Positions 8,761-18,231 of a stretch of 64,000 nt of DNA are shown here, one piece after another. The translations under genes and the position numbers were made by a program. Origin of the DNA: Pseudoxanthomonas sp. PXM01 (GTDB lineage Bacteria; Pseudomonadota; Gammaproteobacteria; Xanthomonadales; Xanthomonadaceae); the NCBI RefSeq assembly GCF_014851815.1, contig NZ_JACVAJ010000003.1, forward strand, positions 62,001 to 126,000. The letters are read 5' to 3'. The notes below the pieces were generated by a model that ran no database searches, was not told the DNA's origin, and saw nothing but the letters and a program-made list of their open reading frames with translations. Each line of letters begins with the position of its first letter. Position 1 is the stretch's first letter.

Positions 8761-10293
8761 TCAGGATTTCTTGACCAGCTCCACACGCCGGTTCTTCGCA
8801 CGGCCTGCGTCGGTGCCGTTGTCGGCCACCGGCTTGTCCTGGCCGAAGCCGGCCGGCGTCAGCCGCTTCGCCTCGATGCCCTGGCCGGTCAGCGCCGAGA
8901 CGACCGACGTCGCGCGCGCCGTCGACAGCGTGCGGTTGCGCTCGACAGTCCCGGTGTTGTCGGTATGGCCTTCGACCGACAACGACAGCGACGGATCCTG
9001 CTTCAGCAGCGCGAGCACCTGGTCCAGCTGCGGCTTGGAATCCGGCAGGATGTCGGCCTTGTCGGTGGCGAAGTTCACCTGGATCGCGACACGGCCACTG
9101 GTATCGAGCTGCTTCTTCAGCGCGTCGGCCGGCAGCAGCGCGGCGGTCTGCACCAGGCCCTTGCGCTCGACGACGACCCAGCCCGCGCTGAGGTATTCCA
9201 GCCGCGCATGCACCCACACCTGGCGACCATCCGGCAGGTCGGCGCGGTAGATCAGCGAGTCGTAACCTTCCCAGCCGAAGCTGGTGCCATCGCTGTACGG
9301 GCTCTTCTGTTCGAAGGTGATGCTCTCGGCCGCCTCTTTCGGGATGCGGCCGTCGAAGACCTTGGTCGCGCCGGCCTCGGCCATCATCGCTTCCAGGTTG
9401 CGGCGCACCTCGTGCATCGAGTGCTGGCCTTCCTTCGCCTTGATCGACGCGACGTAGGTCTTGCCTTCCACGTTCTCGAACGCGGTGCCTGTCCAGAACG
9501 GATAGGCGTCGAAGTCGCGCTGCTTCGGCCGGTTGCCATCCTCGTAGTTCGTCGGCGGCACCAGGTGCGGGAACGCGTCCTGCCAGCGCGCGGTCGCGAC
9601 GAACGGTCGCTCTTCGACGATCGCCATGCCGGTGGAGTAGCCGTCCATCGCCATCTGGATCCAGACGGTACGATCCGCCTGGCGCAGCACGTAGACCAGC
9701 GTCGGCGTGTCCTCGCCCATGTTGACCGCATCGATGAAGCCGCCGCCGATCTCGTCTTCCAGCTGTTCTCCGTAGTAGAGATCACGCTTCAACGGACCTT
9801 CGAACACTTTCCTGGCACCGGCCTGTTCCAGCACCGCCTCCAGATTGCGGCGCAACTCAAGGGCCGAGTACTCCTTGTCCGGCGCCACATCGTCGTCGAT
9901 GCCGATGCGGGTGCTCCAGCTTGGGCCTTCGACCCAGTGCAGGCCGTCGCCCAGGCGGAACGGGAAGCGCGCGTACGCCCGCTTCTCCACACGATTGACC
10001 GGACCGTAACCGGTCGGCATCGAGAAGAATGGCAGCTCGCTGCCGAGCGGTTGCGTGCTGACGGGCACGCTGGCGAGATCGAACGGGACGAGCGGGATCG
10101 GATTGCCTTGCTTGTCCCGCAGCTGACCGTCGGCCGTCCCGCTGGCGGACGTCGGTGCATCGGGCGCAGGCATTGCGGGCGTTTCCGTCGGTGCGGCGTC
10201 GGTCGCCGCCGGCGGGGTTTCCGTGTCCTTGCTACCGCATGCCGACAGCACCAGCACCGTGGCGCAGGCTGTGGCCAGCATCATGCTCCGCAT
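8761..10293 (-). CDS. OmpA-family lipoprotein with duplicated N-terminal domain
   Basis: This is a 510-residue protein. A lipoprotein signal ends at LSAC (Cys19) and is followed by a Thr/Pro/Ala-rich linker. Two related units of about 130 residues follow (roughly 105-234 and 259-384). Compare RRNLEAVLEQAGARKVFEG at 148-166 with RRNLEAMMAEAGATKVFDG at 297-315. The C-terminal OmpA domain (about 400-510) contains VNFATDKADI, the peptidoglycan-binding segment VEGHTDNTG and the final NRRVEL. It should sit in the outer membrane, bound non-covalently to the cell wall. The role of the repeated domain is unknown. Confidence 0.82.
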   Translation of the reverse strand: MRSMMLATACATVLVLSACGSKDTETPPAATDAAPTETPAMPAPDAPTSASGTADGQLRDKQGNPIPLVPFDLASVPVSTQPLGSELPFFSMPTGYGPVNRVEKRAYARFPFRLGDGLHWVEGPSWSTRIGIDDDVAPDKEYSALELRRNLEAVLEQAGARKVFEGPLKRDLYYGEQLEDEIGGGFIDAVNMGEDTPTLVYVLRQADRTVWIQMAMDGYSTGMAIVEERPFVATARWQDAFPHLVPPTNYEDGNRPKQRDFDAYPFWTGTAFENVEGKTYVASIKAKEGQHSMHEVRRNLEAMMAEAGATKVFDGRIPKEAAESITFEQKSPYSDGTSFGWEGYDSLIYRADLPDGRQVWVHARLEYLSAGWVVVERKGLVQTAALLPADALKKQLDTSGRVAIQVNFATDKADILPDSKPQLDQVLALLKQDPSLSLSVEGHTDNTGTVERNRTLSTARATSVVSALTGQGIEAKRLTPAGFGQDKPVADNGTDAGRAKNRRVELVKKS

Positions 10294-10377
10294 TCGTCCT
10301 CGCTCCTGAGTTTCTGTGGGAGCGGCGAGCGTAACCGATGGATGTTCAGCGTTCGTGGAAACGCGCCAGGACGACGA

Positions 10378-11307
10378 TCAGCCGGCGCGTTGCGCTTCGT
10401 AGGCCTGCAGGTGCACCCAGGCCGCGTGCAGACGGGGAACGGCAATGCCGTGCAGGCCCGCGCGATGGACCATGTCGCCGACGATATGGGCGGCCTCGAC
10501 CCGTTGGCCGGCTTCGAGATCGCGCAGCATCGAGGCTTTCATCGGCGAGCCGGCCGCCGTCAGCGTCTCGCGCGCGGTCACCTGCGCCGCGTTGGGCACG
10601 GGCTGGCCGGACGCGGCGGCCACGGCAAGGCACTCTTCGTGCAGCGCGGCCATGTGGTCCGCACCGCCCTCGCCCGCCACGATCGTGCCGATCGGCGCGC
10701 GCATCGCGCAGGTGCCGGCCGCCAGCGCGGTGAGGAAGCTGTACTTCACCCACTGCGCCTGGGCGATGTCCGGTGTGTGCACGTGATCGATGCCCGCCTG
10801 CGCACAGGCCGCAGCCAGCGCCTGCAGCCGTGCGTCCGGCGGCTGGCCCGCGCGTTCGCCGAACGTCATCGATGCCGGCTTGCCCAGGTGCAGGATTTCA
10901 CCGTCCGCGCCCAGCGCTGCGCTGATGAAGCACAGCCCACCCAACACGTGCTGGAACCCGAAGCGCGCATCCAGCGCATCGTAGTGGCGCAGGCCGTTGA
11001 GCAGCGGCAGCACGCGGGCGCCTGTATCGACGGCGGGCGCGATGGCGTCCAGCGCGCTGTCCAGGTCGTAGGCCTTGGCGCTCAGCAGCACCAGGTCGAA
11101 CAGGGCGGCGTCGGCCAGTTCGTCCGCGGTCAGCACCTGCACCGGCACGTCGGCGTCGCCGAGCGGACTGCGGATGCGCAGCCCACGCTCGCGCAGCAGC
11201 GCCGCGCGCGCGGGACGCACCAGGAAGCTGACGTCGATACCCGCCTGCACGAGGCGTCCGCCGAAGTAACCGCCGGTGCCGCCGGCGCCGAGCACGAGCA
11301 GGCGCAT
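10378..11307 (-). CDS. panE: 2-dehydropantoate 2-reductase family protein
   Basis: This 309-residue protein belongs to the ApbA/PanE family, which reduces ketopantoate to pantoate with NADPH in pantothenate and coenzyme A synthesis. It opens with the Rossmann motif LVLGAGGTGGYFGGRL. A conserved KYSFLTALAAGTCAMRAPIG segment (with the catalytic Lys of the family) and a C-terminal helical domain follow. Its start shares a base with the stop of the upstream ABC permease gene (TGATG), indicating translational coupling. Other ketopantoate-reductase-like paralogues act on unknown 2-oxo acids, so the exact substrate is inferred. Confidence 0.82.
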   Translation of the reverse strand: MRLLVLGAGGTGGYFGGRLVQAGIDVSFLVRPARAALLRERGLRIRSPLGDADVPVQVLTADELADAALFDLVLLSAKAYDLDSALDAIAPAVDTGARVLPLLNGLRHYDALDARFGFQHVLGGLCFISAALGADGEILHLGKPASMTFGERAGQPPDARLQALAAACAQAGIDHVHTPDIAQAQWVKYSFLTALAAGTCAMRAPIGTIVAGEGGADHMAALHEECLAVAAASGQPVPNAAQVTARETLTAAGSPMKASMLRDLEAGQRVEAAHIVGDMVHRAGLHGIAVPRLHAAWVHLQAYEAQRAG

Positions 11308-12077
11308 CAGCTGCGCAGCCCCACGCCTTTCTTCAACAGCCACAGGCCGAGCGCGGCCAGGGCGACGACGAAGCCGATCATCAGTGCGTACGACACCCCG
11401 AGCGACACGTCGCTGGTACCCAGCAGGCCGTAGCGGAACGCGTTGACCATGTAGAAGATCGGGTTGGCGTGGGTCAGTGCTTCCGCCCAGGGCGGCAGCA
11501 GCGTCACCGAATAGAACACGCCGCCCAGGTAGGTCAGCGGCGTGAGGATGAAGGTCGGCACGATGGCGATATCGTCGAACTTCTTCGCATAGGCTGCGTT
11601 GACGAAGCCCGCCAGCGAGAAGATCGTCGCGCCCAGCAGCACGGTGCTGATGGTCACCAGCGGATGCGGGATGCGCACCTTGGTGAAGAACATCGCGATG
11701 ACCAGCACGATGGCGCCCACCATCAGGCCGCGCAGCACGGCGCCGGCCACGTAGCCGAGCAGGATCACCCAGTTCGGCATCGGGCTGACCAGCAGCTCCT
11801 CGACATGGCGGCCGAACTTGGCGCCGAAGAACGAGGACGAGATGTTCCCGTAACTGTTCTGGATGATGCTCATCATCACCAGGCCCGGCACGATGAACTC
11901 CATGTAGCTGTAGCCGCCCATGTTGCGGATCTGGCTGCCGATCAGGCCGCCGAAGATCAGGAAGTACAGCGTCATCGTGATCGCCGGCGGTACCAGGGTC
12001 TGGCCCCAGATGCGCAGGATGCGGGCGACTTCGCGGCGGACGATCGTGCCCAGCGCGACCATGTTCGGGTGGCTCAT
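11307..12077 (-). CDS. yadH: ABC-2 type transporter permease (YadH-like)
   Basis: This 256-residue integral membrane protein has about six transmembrane helices and the ABC-2 permease layout (LRIWGQTLVPPAITMTLYFLIFG near the start, GGVFYSVTLLPPW and a terminal LLKKGVGLRS). It begins at MSHPNM, whose ATG overlaps the stop of the ATPase gene (ATGA). Such permeases pair with the upstream ATPase in exporters; the E. coli relative is YadGH, whose substrate is not established. Together with panE it forms a tightly spaced three-gene operon reading leftwards. Confidence 0.88.
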   Translation of the reverse strand: MSHPNMVALGTIVRREVARILRIWGQTLVPPAITMTLYFLIFGGLIGSQIRNMGGYSYMEFIVPGLVMMSIIQNSYGNISSSFFGAKFGRHVEELLVSPMPNWVILLGYVAGAVLRGLMVGAIVLVIAMFFTKVRIPHPLVTISTVLLGATIFSLAGFVNAAYAKKFDDIAIVPTFILTPLTYLGGVFYSVTLLPPWAEALTHANPIFYMVNAFRYGLLGTSDVSLGVSYALMIGFVVALAALGLWLLKKGVGLRS

Positions 12078-13042
12078 GCCGCCTTCTCCTTGTTGGCGTC
12101 GCCATTGCCCGTCATGCGCACGAACAGCTCCTCCAGGCGGTTGCTCTTGGTGCGCATCGAGCGCACGCGGATGCCGGCGTCGTTGAGCGCGGCGAACACG
12201 CGGTTGAGGTCCATCGCGCGCGGCATGTCCAGGTCCAGCGTATGCGCGTCGGTAGCGACGAGGGTGGTGCCCTCGATGACCGGCAGCTGCGCCGGCAGGT
12301 CGCCGTCGATGTCGAACAGGAAGCCTTCCACGTCCAGCTTTGCGAGCAGCGCGCGCATCGGGCCCTGCTCGACGATCATGCCGTGGTCGATGATGGCGAG
12401 GTTGCGGCAGAGGCTTTCGGCCTCTTCCAGGTAGTGCGTGGTCAGGATGATGGTGGTGCCGGCCGCGTTGATCTCCTTCAGCGTCTTCCACATGCCGCGG
12501 CGGATCTCGATGTCGACGCCGGCAGTGGGTTCGTCGAGGATCAGCAGCTTCGGCCGGGTCATCATGGCGCGGGCGATCATCAGGCGGCGCTTCATGCCGC
12601 CGGACAGCGTGCGGCTCATGACGTTGGCCTTCTCCCACAGCTGCGCGCGCTTGAGTTCCTCCTCGGCGCGCACCAGTGCTTCGGCGCGCGGGATGCCGTA
12701 GAAGCCCGCGTAGTTCACGCAGATGTCGAGCGGCTTCTCGAACATGTTGAAGTTGATTTCCTGCGGGACGAGACCGAGCAGGCGCATCGCGCCGTCGCGG
12801 TCGCGGTCGATGTCCACGCCGAACACGCCGACCTGGCCACTGCTCTTGTTGACCAGCGAGCTGACGATGCCGATCAGGGTGGACTTGCCGGCGCCGTTGG
12901 GGCCGAGCAGGGCGAAGAAATCGCCGGGTTCGACCTGCAGCGACACGCCCTTGAGGGCCTGCACACCGGTGTCGTAGACCTTGCGCAGGTCGGAAATGGC
13001 CAGCGCGGGAGTTGCGGCCGATGCCGCGGAAAGAGACGCCAT
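12074..13042 (-). CDS. yadG: ABC transporter ATP-binding protein (YadG-like)
   Basis: This 322-residue ATPase has Walker A GPNGAGKST, the signature LSGGMKRRLMIARAMM, Walker B LLILDEPTAGVD and the switch His segment ILTTHYLEEAE. The C-terminal part, about 80 residues beyond the core, is typical of ABC-2 drug- or polysaccharide-export ATPases. It is the first gene of the operon with the permease and panE. The product powers export across the inner membrane; the substrate cannot be read from the sequence. Confidence 0.9.
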   Translation of the reverse strand: MASLSAASAATPALAISDLRKVYDTGVQALKGVSLQVEPGDFFALLGPNGAGKSTLIGIVSSLVNKSSGQVGVFGVDIDRDRDGAMRLLGLVPQEINFNMFEKPLDICVNYAGFYGIPRAEALVRAEEELKRAQLWEKANVMSRTLSGGMKRRLMIARAMMTRPKLLILDEPTAGVDIEIRRGMWKTLKEINAAGTTIILTTHYLEEAESLCRNLAIIDHGMIVEQGPMRALLAKLDVEGFLFDIDGDLPAQLPVIEGTTLVATDAHTLDLDMPRAMDLNRVFAALNDAGIRVRSMRTKSNRLEELFVRMTGNGDANKEKAA

Positions 13043-13141
13043 GGGAGCCTTGCGGTGCGCGCGGGGGCGCGGTGGGAGGGCGAGCGCTTATTATAGGCGT
13101 CCCGCCGGGGCCGCCCCGGGTCACACAGTGTTCCAGCCGCC

Positions 13142-13894
13142 TTGGCGATCGCGCATTTCCCCCTGAAGCTCGTTGGACGCCGCATGCTGGCTCCCAGCGT
13201 GGGCCACTACAGCTTCGTCCGCGACGACGGCCAGCCGCTGGACTTCATCCCCGGCCAGTTCATCCAGGTCCATTTCACCTACGCCGACGGCACGGCGACC
13301 AAGCGCAGCTATTCGCTGGCGACGATCCACGACCATGCGATGGGACCGGGCGAAGCGGTGGAGATCGCGGTCAGTTACGTCCCGGGTGGCGCGGCGACCG
13401 CGCTGTTCGAAGGCCTGCCCGAAGGCGGCCACGTGGAAGCCAGTGGTCCGTTCGGCCGCTTCTGCCTGATGCCCGGCGACCGCAACGCGCGCTACCTGCT
13501 GATCGCCACTGGCACCGGCGTGACGCCCTACCGCTCGATGCTGCCGCAGCTGGAAGCATTGATGGCCGAGCGTGGCGTCGAGGTCGTGTTGCTGCAGGGC
13601 GCACGCACGCCGACGGAATTGCTCTACGGCGAGGACTTCCGCGCCTTCGCCGACGCGCACCCCGGCTTCCGCTATGTGCCGTGCCTGTCGCGGGAGTTGC
13701 CTGCCGATCCCCATCCTGACGTGCGCCAGGGCTACGTGCAGCAGCACCTGGGCGAGTTCGTCCCGGACGCCGCGCGCGACATCGCGTACCTGTGCGGCAA
13801 CCCCGACATGGTGGATGCCTGCTTCGAGGCGCTGAAGGGACATGGCCTGCCGATCCCGCAGATCAGGCGGGAGAAGTACGTGTCCAGCAAATAG
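13142..13894 (+). CDS. fpr: Ferredoxin--NADP(+) reductase
   Basis: This 250-residue flavoprotein has the FAD-binding motif KRSYSLAT, the NAD(P)-binding segment YLLIATGTGVTPYRSML, and the late YLCGNPDMVDACFEALK motif of ferredoxin/flavodoxin-NADP reductases. It transfers electrons between NADPH and ferredoxin or flavodoxin. The frame opens with a TTG codon (MAIAHFPLKLVGRRML). No in-frame ATG gives a better N terminus, and the family's FPLxLVGRR opening lies directly after this TTG, so I accept the rare start. It is divergent from the YadGH-type operon. Confidence 0.87.
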   Translation: MAIAHFPLKLVGRRMLAPSVGHYSFVRDDGQPLDFIPGQFIQVHFTYADGTATKRSYSLATIHDHAMGPGEAVEIAVSYVPGGAATALFEGLPEGGHVEASGPFGRFCLMPGDRNARYLLIATGTGVTPYRSMLPQLEALMAERGVEVVLLQGARTPTELLYGEDFRAFADAHPGFRYVPCLSRELPADPHPDVRQGYVQQHLGEFVPDAARDIAYLCGNPDMVDACFEALKGHGLPIPQIRREKYVSSK

Positions 13895-13985
13895 GCCCGG
13901 ATCCATCTTCGTACAGTTCGTTGGTCACATCCGTCCCGCCGCATCGTCATGGCATGCTGGGACCCGCCTCCAACGGAACTGATAC

Positions 13986-15491
13986 ATGGCACTTCTTCAT
14001 CGATCACTTGCAATCGCGCTGGGCGCGGGGCTGCTGGCCGGCTGCAACGGCAGCGCCACCGGCCCCGACCAGCAGGCCGTGCGCCACTACGGCGACATCG
14101 CCTTCGAGCCCTGCACGCTCACCGCGCCCTACCTGACGACCACGGTGGAAGCGCAGTGCGCCACGTACGACGTCGCGGAAGATCCCGCCAAGCCGGACGG
14201 TCGCAAGGTGGCGTTGAACATCGCGTGGCTGCCGGCGACCAACGAGGGCTCCGCGACGGAAGACCCGGTGTTCTTCCTCGCCGGCGGCCCCGGCCAGTCC
14301 GCGGTGCAGGTGTGGCCTGCCATCGACGCCGCTTTCCGTGACGTGCGCAAGTCGCGGCACATCGTGCTGGTCGACCAGCGCGGCACCGGCAAGTCGAATC
14401 CGCTGTCCTGCAAGGACGGGGAAGGCCGCAATGCCTACAGCGATGCAGAGGACCTGAGCGAAACGGCGGCGATCGCGTTCGCTCGCGATTGCGCCGCTTC
14501 GCTGAAAGCGGATCCGCGCTTCTACACCACCACCGATGCCGTGCGTGATCTGGACAGCGTACGCAAGGCACTGGGTGCGGCGAAGATCAACCTGGTCGGC
14601 GGCTCCTACGGCACGCGTGTTGCCCAGCAGTACGCGATGCGCCACCCGGACAGCACACGCGCCGTGGTGATCGATGGCGTGGTGCCGAATGAACTGGTGC
14701 TGGGCAGCGAGCACGCCCGCAACCTCGATGCGGCACTGACCCTGCAGTTCCAGCGTTGCCAGGCGACGCCGAGCTGCAAGCAGCGCTTCGGCGACGACCT
14801 GCGCGGCCAGCTGCGCACGCTGATGACGCGTCTGGCGACCACGCCCGTCAGCACCGAGTATCGCGATCCATCGACAGGTGAACTCGTCACCGGCGAGGCC
14901 ACCGCCGGTGCCGTCGCCGGCATCACCCGCATGTACTCGTACTATCCGCAGGGCGCCGCCCTGCTGCCGCTGGTCTTGAACGAAGCGCAGCAGGGCCGCT
15001 ACGGCTCGCTGATGTCGCTGTCCAAGCTGTTGGAGACGCAGGTCGGCGACCAGTTCATGCACGGCATGCAGCTGTCGGTGATCTGCGCCGAAGACGCCGA
15101 CCTGCTGAAGGCAGACCCCGGCGATGCCGACACGGTGCTGGGCAGCCTGCTGGGCGATACGCTGAAGGCGCAGTGCGGTGCGTGGCCGACGGGCAAGCGG
15201 CCTGCGGATTTCCACACGGCGTGGACGTCCGACATTCCCACGCTGATCAGCTCGGGCGAGCTGGATCCGGTGACGCCGCCACGTTACGGCGACCAGGTGC
15301 TGCGCACGCTGTCCAACGGCCGACACCTCACGCTGAAGGGCCAGGGTCACGGCACGTTCGCCGTCGGCTGCATGCCCAAGCTGCTGGGACGTTTCCTGGA
15401 AACGGCGAACGCCAAGGATCTCGACGCCACGTGCCTCGACAGCCTGGACTACGTGCCGCCCTTCACCAGCTTCAACGGCTGGGAGCCGTGA
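13986..15491 (+). CDS. Secreted alpha/beta hydrolase lipoprotein (S33/TAP-like peptidase)
   Basis: This 501-residue protein has a lipoprotein signal (LLAGC, Cys20) and an alpha/beta-hydrolase fold. The oxyanion segment is FFLAGGPGQSA, the VDQRGTGKS strand is present, and the nucleophile elbow GGSYGTRVAQQYAMRHP places the catalytic Ser at 207. Near the C terminus are the TAP-type SGELDPVTPP segment (catalytic Asp) and GQGHGTFAVGC (catalytic His). Family members are tripeptidyl or prolyl aminopeptidases and related exported peptidases. The exact specificity is unknown. The following ABC genes start 42 bases downstream. Confidence 0.85.
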   Translation: MALLHRSLAIALGAGLLAGCNGSATGPDQQAVRHYGDIAFEPCTLTAPYLTTTVEAQCATYDVAEDPAKPDGRKVALNIAWLPATNEGSATEDPVFFLAGGPGQSAVQVWPAIDAAFRDVRKSRHIVLVDQRGTGKSNPLSCKDGEGRNAYSDAEDLSETAAIAFARDCAASLKADPRFYTTTDAVRDLDSVRKALGAAKINLVGGSYGTRVAQQYAMRHPDSTRAVVIDGVVPNELVLGSEHARNLDAALTLQFQRCQATPSCKQRFGDDLRGQLRTLMTRLATTPVSTEYRDPSTGELVTGEATAGAVAGITRMYSYYPQGAALLPLVLNEAQQGRYGSLMSLSKLLETQVGDQFMHGMQLSVICAEDADLLKADPGDADTVLGSLLGDTLKAQCGAWPTGKRPADFHTAWTSDIPTLISSGELDPVTPPRYGDQVLRTLSNGRHLTLKGQGHGTFAVGCMPKLLGRFLETANAKDLDATCLDSLDYVPPFTSFNGWEP

Positions 15492-15533
15492 GCCGCGCCT
15501 TGCGCGCCCGCCACTTTCAATGGACATGACCGA

Positions 15534-16276
<743 letters not shown>

Positions 16277-16280
<4 letters not shown>

Positions 16281-17458
16281 ACATGTTCCGTACCGTCTTT
16301 ACCGTGATGCGCAAGGAACTGCGCGACCTGTCGCGCGATCGGCGCACGCTGGCGCTGGCGCTGTTCCTCGGACCGCTGCTGTATCCCGCCCTGATGCTCG
16401 GCATGGGCTATCTGACCGAAAACCGCATCCGCACCCAGGTCGACAAGACGCTGGAGATTCCGATGGTGGGCGCCGAGCACGCGCCGAACCTGGTGAAGTT
16501 CCTTGCCACCAACGGCATCACCACGGCGAAGGCGCCGGCCAATCTCGACGCGGCGATCCGTTCGCAGGAGATCGATGTGGCGTTGCGCATCAGCCCCGAC
16601 TACGCCGACGACTGGCGCAACGGCCGTCCGGCGCTGGTCGAGATCATCCGCGACAGCACGCGCCGCGATGCCGACATTCCCACCCAGCGCGTCAACGCCG
16701 CGCTGTCGGCATACAGCCAGCAGGTTGGGGCGTTGCGCCTGCTCGCGCGCGGTGTGGATGCGTCGGTCGCACGGCCCGTGAACGTGGGCATGCAGGACCT
16801 GGCCACGCCCGAGGCCAAGCAGGGCATGCTGTTGTCGGTGCTGCTGCCCTACCTGCTGATCCTGACGTCCTTCATCGGCGGCGCCTACCTGATCCTCGAT
16901 GCGACGGCAGGTGAGCGCGAGCGGCAATCGCTGGAGCCGTTGCTGGCCACGCCGGCGCCTCGCAGTGCAGTGGTCAGCGGCAAGATCGCGGCCGCATGCG
17001 TGATCGGCCTGGCCACGCTGCTGCTGACGCTGCTGGCGTTCAAGTTCAGCGCGCAGTTCGCGGGCACGCTGGGTCGTCAGTTGAACGTGTCGTTCCTGTC
17101 GATGGCCAAGATGCTGCTGATCCTGCTGCCGATGCTGTTCATCGGCACGTCGCTGCTGACCTACTTGGCCGCCTCCGCCAAGAGCATGAAGGAAGCCCAG
17201 AGCCACATGACCTGGCTGATGCTGCTGCCGATGATCCCGACGTTCGCGCTGATGGCCAATCCGCTGAAGAGCCAGCCGTGGCAGTTCGCCGTGCCGTTCC
17301 TGGCGCAGAACCAGTTGCTGCTGAAGGTGATCCGCAACGAGTACATCGGGCCGCAGACGTGGGGCATCTACATCGCTGCCGCGTTCGGTGTAGCGGCGTT
17401 GCTGTGGTTCGCGGCGGTGCGGCGCTATCACCAGGAGAAGCTGGCTATCGCCGGCTGA
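16277..17458 (+). CDS. ABC transporter permease (NatB-like, ABC-2 family)
   Basis: This 393-residue membrane protein has one N-terminal helix (after KELRDLSRDRRTLALALFLGPLLY), a periplasmic domain of roughly 150 residues, and five or more helices in the C-terminal half. The segment DATAGERERQSLEPLLATPAPR is characteristic of NatB-type permeases. It is translationally coupled to the ATPase gene and followed 23 bases after the stop by a strong terminator, closing a two-gene operon. It may export Na+ or another solute. Confidence 0.85.
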
Positions 17459-17481
17459 CCGTCGCACCTCCCTGGAACGGA

Positions 17482-17508
17482 AACGGCCACCTCGCGGTGG
17501 CCGTTTTT
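17482..17508 (+). terminator. Intrinsic terminator after the NatAB-like operon
   Basis: AACGGCCACC and GGTGGCCGTT form a perfect 10-bp stem with a TCGC loop, followed by a T run. It also lies just beyond the stop of the convergent barrel-protein gene and could serve both strands. Confidence 0.9.
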
Positions 17509-17511
17509 TCT

Positions 17512-18063
17512 TCAGAAGCGGTATTCGTATCCGAGCGTCAGCGTGTGTGCGGTGACGTCTGCGTTGAACAGGTCGCCCGTGTTGTAGTCGTAGTTGAGGC
17601 TCAGGCCGTTGTGGTGATCGAAGTCGTAGCCCGCGCCCACGCCGACGTACGGCTTGGTCGAGCGCTCGCGCAGACGGTAGCCGCCCGCGCTCAGCTTGGT
17701 GTTGACGCTCTGCGCACCCGCGCGGCCGGCGATGAAGAAGCCGGTGTTGTCGGCGCCGAAGTTCTTCTTGCCCACCACGCCCAGACCAGCGACGTCCATG
17801 TCATGGGACACGCCATCGACCGAGCGGTCACCGAGGATGGAATAGAAGCCTTCCATCGCGACGTTGGGGGTGAAGTAGTGGCCGATGCGCAGGCCGTAGA
17901 CGGTGTCGGTATCGTCGGCGCTGAATCCGTCGACCTCGATCTTCAGGTCGCTGTGGCCTATTTCGAAGCGTCCATACCATTGGCCGGCCTCGGTGGCGGC
18001 GGCGGTGGACGAGAGCGTGAGGCACGCCAGCGCAACGGCGCCGGCAAGGGTGAATCGCTTCAT
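17512..18063 (-). CDS. Outer-membrane beta-barrel protein
   Basis: This 183-residue protein has a signal peptide (MKRFTLAGAVALACLTLSSTAAA, cut near residue 23). Alternating strands follow, and the last strand TLTLGYEYRF ends in Phe, the signal recognised by the Bam machinery. The size suits an eight-stranded barrel of the OmpW/OmpX/porin-like opacity family. The start is fixed by a good ribosome site (AAGGATT) seven bases before the ATG, and upstream in-frame codons are ignored. Function is unknown; it may be structural or an adhesin-like barrel. Confidence 0.8.
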   Translation of the reverse strand: MKRFTLAGAVALACLTLSSTAAATEAGQWYGRFEIGHSDLKIEVDGFSADDTDTVYGLRIGHYFTPNVAMEGFYSILGDRSVDGVSHDMDVAGLGVVGKKNFGADNTGFFIAGRAGAQSVNTKLSAGGYRLRERSTKPYVGVGAGYDFDHHNGLSLNYDYNTGDLFNADVTAHTLTLGYEYRF

Positions 18064-18178
18064 GGAATCCTTCCGTGTTGTTGTGATGTACGCCCGTCGT
18101 GCGGGCGGCGGCACAGTAAGCGTCGTCCGTGTTGTCGTCCAGTGTTGTCGCTCTAGTGTTAGGCGAGACCTTTCGCGC

Positions 18179-18207
18179 AAAAAAACGCCGGCTGCATGCC
18201 GGCGTTT
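18179..18207 (-). terminator. Intrinsic terminator of the lipoprotein-TonB gene
   Basis: Read on the minus strand, AAACGCCGGC and GCCGGCGTTT enclose a short loop and are followed by seven T residues. It lies 25 bases past the stop of the gene at 18232-19221. Confidence 0.9.
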
Positions 18208-18231
18208 CGCATCACGTTCCTGTGGGGGCGA

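Noticed and set aside
10313-10335. A fifth copy of the REP-like repeat (TGTGGGAGCG) before the OmpA-type lipoprotein gene
   Set aside because: Only about ten bases match and there is no second arm, so it is at best a decayed half-unit.
8965-11433. An 822-codon plus-strand open frame opposite the OmpA-type lipoprotein and panE genes
   Set aside because: Composition is typical of antisense reading; both minus-strand genes have clear domains and starts.
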